Shown here: positions 42,785 through 51,333 of the stretch, one piece after another
Layout of the letters: every line of letters starts with the position of its first letter
Position numbering within the stretch: position 1 is the first letter of the stretch
Assembly: GCA_045810625.1 (NCBI GenBank)
Contig: JBJMVQ010000029.1
Coordinates: forward strand, 94,281-158,280
DNA length: 64,000 nt
Reading direction: 5' to 3'
Origin: JACQFZ01 sp045810625
GTDB taxonomy: Bacteria; Pseudomonadota; Gammaproteobacteria; Acidiferrobacterales; Sulfurifustaceae
The notes under the pieces: generated by a model
Database searches by the model: none
The model's input: only the letters and a program-made list of their open reading frames with translations
What the model was told of the DNA's origin: nothing
Made by a program: the position numbers and the translations under genes

Positions 42785-43054
42785 ATGACGTGCTGCCGGC
42801 ACTTTGTGGTTTCCGGTCGCGTGCAGGGTGTCGCGTTTCGCGCGTCGACGGTCGCCGAGGCCTGCCGGCTCGGAGTGACCGGCTGGGTGCGAAATTTGCC
42901 AAACGGCGACGTCGAAGTGCTCGCGAGCGGCGACGACGAGGCCGTGCGTGCGCTCGAGAGCTGGTTATGGCGCGGGCCGCGCGCTGCCCGAGTCACCGCC
43001 GTGGTCGCGCGCGACGCGCCGGTGCAGACGTTCGTGGATTTCGAAATCCGCTAA
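42785..43054 (+). CDS. acyP: Acylphosphatase
   Basis: An 89-residue enzyme hydrolysing acyl phosphates. The phosphate cradle VSGRVQGVAFRAST contains the catalytic Arg (18 or 19 in this numbering) and the motif GWVRNLPNGDVEV supplies the catalytic Asn (about 37). Length and fold match the family exactly. It is coupled to the preceding thioredoxin-like gene by a 4-bp gap; repeat element C follows directly. Confidence 0.95.
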   Translation: MTCCRHFVVSGRVQGVAFRASTVAEACRLGVTGWVRNLPNGDVEVLASGDDEAVRALESWLWRGPRAARVTAVVARDAPVQTFVDFEIR

Positions 43055-43070
43055 GGGCACCGAAATGTAG

Positions 43071-43299
43071 CTCTCACCGCAGAGGACGCGCAGGACGCAG
43101 AGGTTTTTCAGAACTTATCTCAAAATACCCGAGATTGCTTCGTCGCAACAAGCGCTCGTCGAAGTGACAAACAAAGACCTGTCATGGCGAGCGAGTGAGC
43201 CGCAGCCGCGAGCGAAGCGTGGCGCGAAGCAAGCTATTTGGAGATACGTTCTCGTTGTTTTCTTAATTCCTCCGCGTCCTCCGTGTCCTCAGCGGTAGA
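43071..43299. repeat. GGACGC-type inverted repeat, copy C, interrupted by another element
   Basis: The left arm 43071-43103 (CTCTCACCGCAGAGGACGCG and onward) and right arm 43269-43299 (CCTCCGCGTCCTCCGTGTCC and onward) are imperfect complements and match copy B arms at 9563-9647 closely. In copies A and B the loop is about 25 nt; here the arms are 165 nt apart because a second palindromic element (43111-43251) lies between them. Confidence 0.85.
43111..43251. repeat. MITE-like element nested in repeat copy C
   Basis: A 141-bp element with 17-bp imperfect terminal inverted repeats: GAACTTATCTCAAAATA (43111-43127) against the reverse complement of 43235-43251 (GAACGTATCTCCAAATA; two mismatches). 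Internal arms GATTGCTTCG and CGAAGCAAG and a TGTCATGGCGAGCGAG core resemble common short dispersed repeats with GCTTCG/CGAAGC arms. It has no coding capacity, so if mobile it would depend on a transposase elsewhere. Confidence 0.75.
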
Positions 43300-43353
43300 C
43301 AATGGTATTCGCGCCGGCGGCGGCCGTTCGGTCGCGGCCGGAGGTCTGCGGCG

Positions 43354-43926
43354 CTACTGCCGGTACCAGCGCGTTCGCCAGGCGCGGTCGACCAAGGCCG
43401 GATAGGTGCGTTGCCCGCGGCTGCCGTTGTAGCGAGCGAGCGCGTGAAACAAATTTCCGTTTTCCTTGTCGAGGTAGTAGCGCAGAATTGTGCAGCCGTA
43501 GCGCAGATTGGTCTGCACGCGGAATAGACTGTCGCCCGGCCGACCGAGCAACTTGAGCCAGAAGGGCATGACCTGCATCAGGCCTCGGGCGCCGGCGCCG
43601 GAGATGGCGTACGGATTGAAATTGCTTTCGACCTCGATCACCGCGAGCACGAGCTCCGGCGCCAGCCGCGCGCGGTTCGCTTCGTAATGCACGTTCTTCA
43701 GAAAATCCATACGATAGCGGGGATCGGGCAGTTTGCGTTCGAGCCGGCGCGACATGTCGAGCAGCCACACCTCCGCCTCGAACCGGTCGGGAAAAGAATC
43801 CGCGGAATCGACGGCGCGCTTGAGCACCTCCCGCAGCTCCGGGTCCATCTCCTGAGGTGGCGTGGCGGCGACGCTCGGGCTGAGCCAGAAGCAGGCAACC
43901 ATGCATAGACGCGGAAGGGCGGTCAT
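43354..43926 (-). CDS. Lytic transglycosylase (SLT domain), exported
   Basis: A 190-residue periplasmic murein lytic transglycosylase. The signal peptide (about 1-21) is followed by a soluble-lytic-transglycosylase domain with the catalytic Glu in VIEVESNFNPYAISG (about 100-114), GLMQVMPFW and the NLRYGCTILRYYL / ALARYNGSRG motifs. It cleaves peptidoglycan glycan chains to give anhydromuropeptides. It is monocistronic, divergent from rel. Confidence 0.93.
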   Translation of the reverse strand: MTALPRLCMVACFWLSPSVAATPPQEMDPELREVLKRAVDSADSFPDRFEAEVWLLDMSRRLERKLPDPRYRMDFLKNVHYEANRARLAPELVLAVIEVESNFNPYAISGAGARGLMQVMPFWLKLLGRPGDSLFRVQTNLRYGCTILRYYLDKENGNLFHALARYNGSRGQRTYPALVDRAWRTRWYRQ

Positions 43927-44102
43927 GTCGAGCGACGCTTTTTCGTGTTTGTTTTCAAAAGCCGGGGCGGCGATCCGTCGACAGTCGCGGCCGCTGGTGA
44001 AAATGCCGCCGCGCGCGCTTTCGACACCCTCAAAGCATAGCGCGCTCGGTCCCCGGTGCCAGCCGGTTTAATCCGCTTCGCGGCAACTCCATAATATACG
44101 AG

Positions 44103-46316
44103 ATGGTTACCGTCACCCGCCCCGCACCCGATACCGCCGTCTCCCCGCAAACGGATGTCGGCGGCTGGATCGAGACGCTCAGCGCCGGTCGTGCGCCGGC
44201 CGAGGCGGAGGCGACCCGACGCGCCTGTCGGTTCGCCGAGCGCGCGCACACGGGTCAGTGGCGCGCATCCGGTGAGCCGTACGTCTACCACGCGCTCGCG
44301 GTCGCCCGCATCCTTGCCGATCTCGGCGTTGATTACGAGGCCGTCGTCGCCGCGATCCTCCACGATGTCGTGGAAGATACGCCGGCGACACTGGACGACG
44401 TGAGACGCGAATTCGGCGAACGCGTCGCCGCGCTCGTCGACGGCGTGACGAAGATGGAGGTGATCCAGGAGTTCAAGGGCGTCGCGGCGGGCAGCCGGCG
44501 CGAGCACGTGCAGGCCGAAAGCCTTCGCAAGATGCTGCTGGCGATGGCCGAGGACGTGGACGTCGTGCTCATCAAACTCGCCGACCGCCTGCACAACATG
44601 CGCACGCTCGGGGCGTTGCCGGAGCCGAAGCAGAAGCGTATCGCGCGCGAAACGATGGACATCTTCGCGCCGCTCGCGAACCGGCTCGGCATTTGGCAGC
44701 TCAAGTGGGAGCTCGAAGATCTGGCGTTCCGTTATCTCGAGCCGGTTGCCTACAAGCAAATCGCCGCGCTACTCGCGGAAAAGCGCATCGATCGCGAACA
44801 GTACATCGAGCGCGTGCGCACACGCCTGGCCGCGGAGCTGCGCGGGGCCGGCATCGAGGCAGAAGTGACGGGTCGGCCGAAACACATCTACGGGATATGG
44901 CGCAAGATGCGGCGCAAAGCGAAGAGCTTCGCGCAGATCACCGACGTGAGCGGCGTGCGCGTACTGGTGCGGTCAGTGCGCGACTGCTATGCCGCGCTCG
45001 GCGTGACACACAGCCTGTGGCAATACATTCCGGGCGAGTTCGACGACTACATCGCGACGCCGAAGGAAAACCACTACCGCTCGATTCATACCGCCGTGGT
45101 CGGCCCGGAAGGCAAGACGGTCGAAGTGCAGATCCGCACGCACGAGATGCACCAGCAGTGCGAGCTCGGCGTCGCGGCGCATTGGCGCTACAAGGAAGGC
45201 GTCGCACCCGACTTGACCTTCGACAAGAAGATCGCGTGGCTTCGAAGCCTCCTCGAATGGAAAGATGAAGTCGCGGAGGCGACCGACTTTGTCGATCAGT
45301 TCAAGTCGGAGGTCTTCAGCGAGCGCGTGTACCTCTTTACGCCGAAGGGCAAGATCATCGATTTGCCGGCAGGCGCAACGCCGCTCGATTTCGCGTATCA
45401 CGTGCACACCGACATCGGCCATCGCTGCCGCGGCGCGAAGGTGAACGGGCATATCGTGCCGCTCACGTACTCCCTGAAGACCGGCGAGCAGGTCGAAGTC
45501 CTGACCGTGAAAGAAGGCGGCCCGTCGCGCGATTGGCTGAACCCGCATCTCGGTTTTCTGCGCACGTCACGCGCGCGCTCGAAAGTGCAGCATTGGTTCC
45601 GGCAGCAGAATTACGACGTGGCGATTGCCGACGGTCGGCAGCTGCTCGAGCGCGAGTTCCACCGGCTGGGTCTGTCCGACATGAACTACGAACGACTCAT
45701 GCAAAAATTCGAATACGCCCGCGTCGACGATTTTCTCGCCGCCATCGGCCGCGGCGAAATAAAGCCGTCGCAGATCGTGAGCGCGGTGCAGGAATTGATC
45801 GATCTCAAGCCGAAAGAACCGCGGCCGTTTATTACCGCGCCCAGCCCGGCGGCGCGCGGAACCTCGACCGGTGTCGCGATCCAGGGCGTCGGTAATCTTC
45901 TGACGCGCATGGGCCGCTGCTGCAACCCCGTGCCGGGCGATCCGATCGTCGGTTTCATCACGCGCGGACACGGCATCACGATTCACCGGCGCGACTGTCC
46001 GAATGCGCTACGCCATCATGGCGACCATGAGGAACGGCTGATCGAAGTCAGTTGGGGCGGCGATACGGATCGCACGTATCCGGTGGAGATCGAGGTTATC
46101 GCCTACGAGCGCGCCGGCTTGCTGCGCGACATCACGTCGCTATTCGCGAACGAACGCATCAACGTCGCCGCCGCCACGACGGTCACTGACAAGCTCGAGC
46201 ATACGGCGCGTATGACGTTTACTGTCGAGATTCCGGATCTGGGCACGCTCGCAAGACTGCTCTCGCTGATCGATCAGCTACCGAACGTGGCCGAGGTGCG
46301 ACGCAAAGTGCAGTAG
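44103..46316 (+). CDS. relA: RelA/SpoT-family (p)ppGpp synthetase/hydrolase
   Basis: A 737-residue full-length Rel protein: HD hydrolase domain (about 50-200), synthetase domain (about 240-360), TGS domain (about 400-460), zinc-finger-like CC motif RCCNPVPGDP (about 605) and a C-terminal ACT domain (about 660-735). The synthetase contains RelA-type text such as NRLGIWQLKWELEDL and the acidic EFDD motif. The HD site is intact (HDVVEDT, about 82-88), unlike the degenerate HD of E. coli RelA. It may therefore be bifunctional. Controls the stringent response. Confidence 0.93.
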   Translation: MVTVTRPAPDTAVSPQTDVGGWIETLSAGRAPAEAEATRRACRFAERAHTGQWRASGEPYVYHALAVARILADLGVDYEAVVAAILHDVVEDTPATLDDVRREFGERVAALVDGVTKMEVIQEFKGVAAGSRREHVQAESLRKMLLAMAEDVDVVLIKLADRLHNMRTLGALPEPKQKRIARETMDIFAPLANRLGIWQLKWELEDLAFRYLEPVAYKQIAALLAEKRIDREQYIERVRTRLAAELRGAGIEAEVTGRPKHIYGIWRKMRRKAKSFAQITDVSGVRVLVRSVRDCYAALGVTHSLWQYIPGEFDDYIATPKENHYRSIHTAVVGPEGKTVEVQIRTHEMHQQCELGVAAHWRYKEGVAPDLTFDKKIAWLRSLLEWKDEVAEATDFVDQFKSEVFSERVYLFTPKGKIIDLPAGATPLDFAYHVHTDIGHRCRGAKVNGHIVPLTYSLKTGEQVEVLTVKEGGPSRDWLNPHLGFLRTSRARSKVQHWFRQQNYDVAIADGRQLLEREFHRLGLSDMNYERLMQKFEYARVDDFLAAIGRGEIKPSQIVSAVQELIDLKPKEPRPFITAPSPAARGTSTGVAIQGVGNLLTRMGRCCNPVPGDPIVGFITRGHGITIHRRDCPNALRHHGDHEERLIEVSWGGDTDRTYPVEIEVIAYERAGLLRDITSLFANERINVAAATTVTDKLEHTARMTFTVEIPDLGTLARLLSLIDQLPNVAEVRRKVQ

Positions 46317-46320
46317 CGGC

Positions 46321-46334
46321 GGACCGCTCGGTCC
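46321..46334. terminator. Short hairpin between rel and the lipoprotein gene
   Basis: GGACC-GCTC-GGTCC, extendable to six pairs, lies in the 83-bp convergent gap. No T-tract, so weak support as a terminator. Confidence 0.3.
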
Positions 46335-46399
46335 GACACTGAGCCGGAACGACGAACGCCGCCTCGGCCGAGCGGAGACGACGTTCCCGTCGAAACGGC

Positions 46400-47257
46400 C
46401 TACATATGTTTCCAGCTGTAAAAGCTGCAGCTCGGGATCGAGCCAGACGTCGCGCACGTCACGGCGCCGGAATACTGCTTGTCCGGGCTCAGGTACATCC
46501 GGAACACGTTGTCGGTACCGGCGCCGCTAGCCGGCGTCTCGGTATACGTTCCGCCCCACCGCCCCCCGTTCGCGTCTTCCAACGTTACCGATGAAGCGTT
46601 GCGTTGCGTGCTGCCGACCGTGATGTTGCACGCCGAAGGTCCGCCCGGCGAACCCGATGCGGCTGGATCGCACTTTGCGCTCGAGGCTTTTTGCGTGAAG
46701 TTGCCGAAGCCGCTGCCGTCCGGGCTCGGGCTGACGCTTGCGATCGTGAGCGCATCGCCCGACCAAGACGCGTTCGCGTCGGCTTGGCTAAACCCCGTGG
46801 GGGGAAGCCCGTCCGCGCCCTTTTGCGTGACGCCGAACTCGAGGAACTCGTCGAGAAACACGAGATACTTCGCCGTCGAGTCGACGAAAAACGCGCCCTG
46901 ATTGACCGGTTTTCCGGCCGGGTCGTTCTTGTCTTTGAGGACGAACCGGAAGGTCCGCGGCGACTCGCTCGCTTTGGTCACCGTACCGGCAAGCCCGGCT
47001 GAGTTTCCGTCGAGCGTGACGTCCGTGATCTTCACGGCGTTTTTGTCGCTGGCGTCGATCGAGATCACCATCGACTGAATGGTGCCGCCGCCCGAGTCGA
47101 ACGATCCGCCCCATGTGCCGTTGAGCTTCTCGATTCCGACGTCACTTGCGCCGCTGCTTCCGGAAGGACTCGAGCCGCCGTCTCCGCCGCCGCCACAGGC
47201 GGCGAGGGTACTCGCGAGGAAAGTTGTACAAAGGAGATTCCTAACTGCTGTCGTCAT
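46400..47257 (-). CDS. Predicted lipoprotein of unknown function
   Basis: A 285-residue protein with a lipoprotein signal (LLCTTFLASTLAAC; lipid-modified Cys about residue 21) followed by a Gly/Ser linker. The mature part is Ser/Gly/Asp-rich and beta-like, with two WGG motifs (LNGTWGGSFDSG and GGRWGGTYTET) at similar spacing from the start of each half, hinting at an internal duplication. Cysteines near the C-terminus (VTCATSGSIPSCSF) may form a disulfide. TGAGGGA precedes ATG 47257. No family is recognised. Confidence 0.75.
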   Translation of the reverse strand: MTTAVRNLLCTTFLASTLAACGGGGDGGSSPSGSSGASDVGIEKLNGTWGGSFDSGGGTIQSMVISIDASDKNAVKITDVTLDGNSAGLAGTVTKASESPRTFRFVLKDKNDPAGKPVNQGAFFVDSTAKYLVFLDEFLEFGVTQKGADGLPPTGFSQADANASWSGDALTIASVSPSPDGSGFGNFTQKASSAKCDPAASGSPGGPSACNITVGSTQRNASSVTLEDANGGRWGGTYTETPASGAGTDNVFRMYLSPDKQYSGAVTCATSGSIPSCSFYSWKHM

Positions 47258-47619
47258 TGTCGTTCCCTCAATGTCAGTTGTTGTTCGAGCAATGCAAGAA
47301 CAGAAGGAAGCGATTTTGCTTCTCGAAGCGAAGCGCTGTCGCACGGGTTTCTGCTGGAAAGCGTTACGGACTTTTACCGGCGAAGACGCGCTCCGAAGCG
47401 GGCTTCCGATCAAAGAAGACCGAGGAACAAAATGAATCGACGAGATGGTGGGAAAGCGGTGCGGAAAAAATCAGAACGCGGTAATTCTCGCTTGGTCTTG
47501 CGACTCCGCGCTGGATGGGCGAGCGAGCCTTTGACGACGCGGCCGCTCGTCCGCGACCGACTCTTTTGCTCGACGGTTATGTTTTGTAAGCGGCCGCTAT
47601 GCCGATAGCGCCGCGACGT
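47258..47619. other. 362-bp intergenic region
   Basis: Lies between the lipoprotein start and the proS stop. It must contain the lipoprotein promoter, but I see no convincing hexamers. GCGGCCGCT occurs twice (about 47540 and 47591). No gene is supported. Confidence 0.5.
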
Positions 47620-49332
47620 TCAGCGCTTGATTCGTTCCCGCAAAGAGCCGACGACCTCGGCGAGCGCGATCTCGCTCGGCGCCTTGTCTCGTCGACCCTT
47701 GTATTCGGCTATGTCTTTTGCCAAACCTTTCTCGCCAAGGACGAGGCGATGCGGTATGCCGATCAAATCCATATCCGCGAACATCACGCCCGGCCGTTCG
47801 TTGCGATCGTCGAGCAGCACTTCGAACCCGGCCGCCGACAATTCGTCGTACAACCGATCGGTCACATCGCGTACACGTTCGTTCTTGTGATAGCCGATCG
47901 GAACCAGAACGACATGGAACGGGGCGATCGCGTCCGGCCAGATGATGCCCTGCTCGTCGTGGTTCTGCTCGATCGCGGCGGCGACGACCCGCGAAACGCC
48001 GATGCCGTAGCAGCCCATCGGCATGACAGTGGCCCGGCCGTTTTCATCGAGCACGGTTGCGCCCATCGCCTCACTGTATTTCTTGTCGAGCTGAAAGATG
48101 TGGCCGACTTCGATACCACGGCGGATGGATAACGTTCCTTCACAGCCGGCGCTCGGGCACGGATCGCCCGCGACCGCGTTGCGAATGTCGGCCACGATCG
48201 GCTCCGCGAGATCGCGGGCCCAATTGACCCCGGTGAGATGCTTGCCGTTCACGTTCGCGCCGCACACGAAGTCCGCCAGGCGCGCGGCGCTCTCGTCCGC
48301 GATGACCGGAATCGCGAGCCCGACGGGCCCGATCGACCCCGGTTCGCAGCCGGTCGTCGCTTCGACTTCACCGGGTGTGACGAAGGTGAGCGGTCTGGCG
48401 ACTTGCGGCAGTCGCTCCGCTTTGACGACGTTCAGTTCGTGGTCGCCGCGCAGCACGAGCGCCACGACGCCGCTGGTGCCGCGCACCAGCAACGTTTTCA
48501 CCGTCCGGTCTGGCGAAACCTTCAGATACCGGCTGACTTCCTCGATCGTGTGCGCCCCCGGCGTGTCGACCGTCGCCATCGACTTTTCCGCCGCCGCGCG
48601 TTTACCGATGGGCGGCAGCGCCGGCGCGAGCTCGACGTTCGCGGCGTAACGGCAGCGGTCGCAGAGCGCGATCGCGTCCTCGCCCGAGTCGGCGAGCACG
48701 TGAAACTCGTGCGAAGCGCGCCCGCCGATCGCGCCGGTATCGGCCTCGACCGCGCGGAATTGCAGCCCTAAGCGCGTGAAGATGCGCGCGTAGGTGTCGT
48801 ACATCTCCCGATACGTTTCCTGAAGCGACGCGTTGTCGACATGGAACGAGTATGCATCCTTCATGAGAAACTCGCGCGCGCGCATGACGCCGAAGCGCGG
48901 GCGGATTTCGTCGCGAAACTTCATTTGAATCTGATAGAAGTTGGCCGGCAGCTGGCGGTAGCTCTTGATCTCCCGCCGCATGAGATCGGTGATGACTTCT
49001 TCGTGCGTCGGGCCGAAGCAGAAGTCGCGTTTATGTCGGTCTTTCAGGCGCAGGAGCTCGGGTCCGTACTGATCCCAGCGCCCGGACTCCTGCCACAGCT
49101 CGGCCGGCTGCACCGCCGGCATCAACACTTCCTGCGCGCCGGAACGATCCATCTCCTCGCGCACGACGCGTTCGACCTTGTGCAGAACACGCAAGCCGAG
49201 CGGCAGCCAGGTGTAGAGCCCGCGAGCAAGACCGCGAATCATGCCGGCGCGCAGCATGAGTTGATGCGAAACGACCTCGGCGTCGGCCGGCGTTTCCTTG
49301 AGCGTAGCGAGCAGAATTTTCGACGTGCGCAT
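47620..49332 (-). CDS. proS: Prolyl-tRNA synthetase
   Basis: Charges tRNA-Pro. The 570-residue enzyme is the bacterial type with an editing insertion: class II motif 1 region around VLHKVERVVREEMDRSG, motif 2 RFGVMRAREFLMKDAYSF (about 140-157), the YbaK-like INS editing domain (about 220-390, removing mis-charged Ala), motif 3 MGCYGIGVSRVVAA (about 440) and a C-terminal anticodon-binding domain. It is followed on the same strand by nothing closely spaced; the EamA gene upstream ends 51 bp before it. Confidence 0.97.
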   Translation of the reverse strand: MRTSKILLATLKETPADAEVVSHQLMLRAGMIRGLARGLYTWLPLGLRVLHKVERVVREEMDRSGAQEVLMPAVQPAELWQESGRWDQYGPELLRLKDRHKRDFCFGPTHEEVITDLMRREIKSYRQLPANFYQIQMKFRDEIRPRFGVMRAREFLMKDAYSFHVDNASLQETYREMYDTYARIFTRLGLQFRAVEADTGAIGGRASHEFHVLADSGEDAIALCDRCRYAANVELAPALPPIGKRAAAEKSMATVDTPGAHTIEEVSRYLKVSPDRTVKTLLVRGTSGVVALVLRGDHELNVVKAERLPQVARPLTFVTPGEVEATTGCEPGSIGPVGLAIPVIADESAARLADFVCGANVNGKHLTGVNWARDLAEPIVADIRNAVAGDPCPSAGCEGTLSIRRGIEVGHIFQLDKKYSEAMGATVLDENGRATVMPMGCYGIGVSRVVAAAIEQNHDEQGIIWPDAIAPFHVVLVPIGYHKNERVRDVTDRLYDELSAAGFEVLLDDRNERPGVMFADMDLIGIPHRLVLGEKGLAKDIAEYKGRRDKAPSEIALAEVVGSLRERIKR

Positions 49333-49383
49333 AAATTTTCGATTGCAATCGGACGGGGCAGTATAAGCGAGCGTCGGAGCGGA

Positions 49384-50310
49384 TCAAGCGAGCGGCGCGT
49401 CGGTCGACGCGGCCGCCGGCCGCGTCTCCGGTGCGCGCAGCACCAGCATGATCGCGCAGAGGATCAGCGCCGCCGCGGCGACCTCGTGCCACGACAGTCG
49501 CTCGTTCAGCAGCCACATGCCGCTCAGTACCCCGATGACCGGGGTGACGAGCGACGAAAGCGAAGACACCGCGACCGGCACCATGAGCACGATCCGGTTC
49601 CATGCCCAGTAGCAGAACATGAACGCCACCACGACGTTGTACAGCACGCCCAAGGCGGGATAAAGGCTTACCGGACGCCACGCGTCGTGCTCGAGCAGAA
49701 CGGCGGCCAGTGCGATCGGTATTCCGCCGATCAACATCAGCCAACCGGTCAGCGACACCGTCGGAAGCGGAGGTGCAAAGCGCTTCAGGAGGACGATGCC
49801 GAGGCCCCAGGAGAATGCGGCGGCGAGCAGCAGCGTGACGCCCGTGATCGCCGTGCCGAATCGCGCGAAGTCGGCGCCCATCAGCGCGACAACGCCCGCA
49901 ATGCCGAGCACGAGCGCGAAAATGCGTCGCGGCGTCAGATCCTCATCGAGCAGCCAGACCGAAAGCGGGACGCTCCAAAGTGGCATCGTGTAGCCGAGGA
50001 GCGCCGCGCGCCCGGCCGGAAGCAGCGCGATGCCGTAGATGACGAAAACGTTCCACCCGACGATGTTGAATGCGCACAAGACAAGGAGTTGCGGCCACGA
50101 AGCGCGTGGGATCGTGATGCTGTGACCGGCCGCGCGCGCGATGGCGAGAATGCCGACGCCGCCTGTCAGCAGGCATACGCCGCGGAAGGTAAGCGGCGGA
50201 ACGTCGGCGAGAACGATCTTCATGATCGGCCAGTTGAAGCCCCAGCCGAGCGCCATCAGCGCGAGTAAGACCAATCCGAAGCGGGAGAATCCGGGATGCT
50301 CGGGTTGCAT
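49384..50310 (-). CDS. EamA/DMT-family transporter
   Basis: A 308-residue drug/metabolite transporter with ten helices in two EamA repeats (about 10-140 and 150-290). The first starts LVLLALMALGWGFNWPIMK, and the second repeat ends SSLVTPVIGVLSGMWLLNERL, both typical. Such proteins usually export amino acids, nucleosides or related metabolites; the substrate is unknown. It is on the same strand as proS. Confidence 0.88.
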   Translation of the reverse strand: MQPEHPGFSRFGLVLLALMALGWGFNWPIMKIVLADVPPLTFRGVCLLTGGVGILAIARAAGHSITIPRASWPQLLVLCAFNIVGWNVFVIYGIALLPAGRAALLGYTMPLWSVPLSVWLLDEDLTPRRIFALVLGIAGVVALMGADFARFGTAITGVTLLLAAAFSWGLGIVLLKRFAPPLPTVSLTGWLMLIGGIPIALAAVLLEHDAWRPVSLYPALGVLYNVVVAFMFCYWAWNRIVLMVPVAVSSLSSLVTPVIGVLSGMWLLNERLSWHEVAAAALILCAIMLVLRAPETRPAAASTDAPLA

Positions 50311-50436
50311 GCGCTCTTGTCTGTCTCGTTCGGAGAGTTTCCGGACGGCAGCCCGGCTACTCAGTATAACGCAGCGGCTCGCGGCCGCAGCGCAACCGCG
50401 CGTCCCGTCGCATGGTCTTTCGGGAATGGTCGCGTG

Positions 50437-51333
50437 TCACGGACGCTCACCCGGATCCCAAAGCTGCGCCGCGCCGCGCACGCCGGAAGAATCGCCGTGC
50501 ACGTTGGATCGAACGGTCGTGAGCAACTCATCGTTAAAGACATAGCGCGCGAGACGTTCGTGCCCGATGGTGTACAGCGCCTCGACGTTCGAGAGGCCGC
50601 CGCCGAGCACGATCACGTCCGGATCGAGAATGTTGACCACCGTCGCGAGCGCTCTTCCAAAGCGGTCGAGATAACGTTCGAGCGCGGCCTGGGCGATCGC
50701 GTCGCCCGCTTGCGCCTGCGCGACAAGCTCCGGCACCGAGGAGGCGCTGCCGCCGTGCGAGCGGTAGTCGCGTAAGAAACCCGGACCGGAAAGGAACGTT
50801 TCGACGCAGCCGCGCTTGCCGCAATAGCACGCCGGGCCGTCGGCCTCGAGCACGTTGTGGCCCCATTCGCCGGCGATGTGCTGCAGCCCCTGGAGTAATT
50901 TTCCGTGCACGACGATTCCGCCGCCGACGCCGGTCCCGAGGATTACGCCGAAGACGACGGCCGCATCGCGCGCGGCGCCGTCGCGCGCTTCAGAGAGCGC
51001 GAAGCAGTTGGCGTCGTTCGCGAGGCGAATCTCCCGCGCGAGCCGTTGTTGCAGATCATCGAGGAGCGGCTGACCGTTGAGACACGTGGTGTTCGAGTTC
51101 TTCAGGCGGCCGGTCCGCGTCGAAATCGCACCCGGCGTGCCGACGCCGACCCGGCACGTTTGTCCGACGGACGCTTCGAGGTGCTGAACGAGCGCAACGA
51201 CCGTACGAAGGATGGCGTCGTAACCTTCGGCCGCCGGCGTCGCACGGCGCTCGCGCGCGAGCGCCGTCCCGGTCTCGCTCAACACGATCGCTTCGGTCTT
51301 GGTTCCGCCGAGGTCAACGCCGATCCGGAACAC
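50437..51333 (-). CDS. mak: Fructokinase, ROK family
   Basis: A 298-residue ROK sugar kinase resembling E. coli Mak closely. The ATP-binding DLGGTKTEAI is at the N-terminus, NSNTTCLNGQPL contacts sugar, the catalytic Asp lies in LANDANCFALSEA (about 106), the GTGVGGG loop follows, and the zinc-binding CYCGKRGCVETF is intact (about 173). It phosphorylates fructose or related hexoses at O6. The start overlaps the symporter stop by 20 bp, forming a three-gene coupled operon with the amidotransferase. Confidence 0.9.
   Translation of the reverse strand: MFRIGVDLGGTKTEAIVLSETGTALARERRATPAAEGYDAILRTVVALVQHLEASVGQTCRVGVGTPGAISTRTGRLKNSNTTCLNGQPLLDDLQQRLAREIRLANDANCFALSEARDGAARDAAVVFGVILGTGVGGGIVVHGKLLQGLQHIAGEWGHNVLEADGPACYCGKRGCVETFLSGPGFLRDYRSHGGSASSVPELVAQAQAGDAIAQAALERYLDRFGRALATVVNILDPDVIVLGGGLSNVEALYTIGHERLARYVFNDELLTTVRSNVHGDSSGVRGAAQLWDPGERP

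Noticed and set aside
47540..47600. Repeated GCGGCCGCT about 50 bp apart
   Set aside because: Short GC-rich palindrome expected by chance at this base composition; no further repeat around it.
48841..50268. 475-codon open frame on the plus strand
   Set aside because: Antisense to proS and the EamA gene, and extremely Arg/Gln/Asp-rich, as expected for a shadow of membrane-protein codons.
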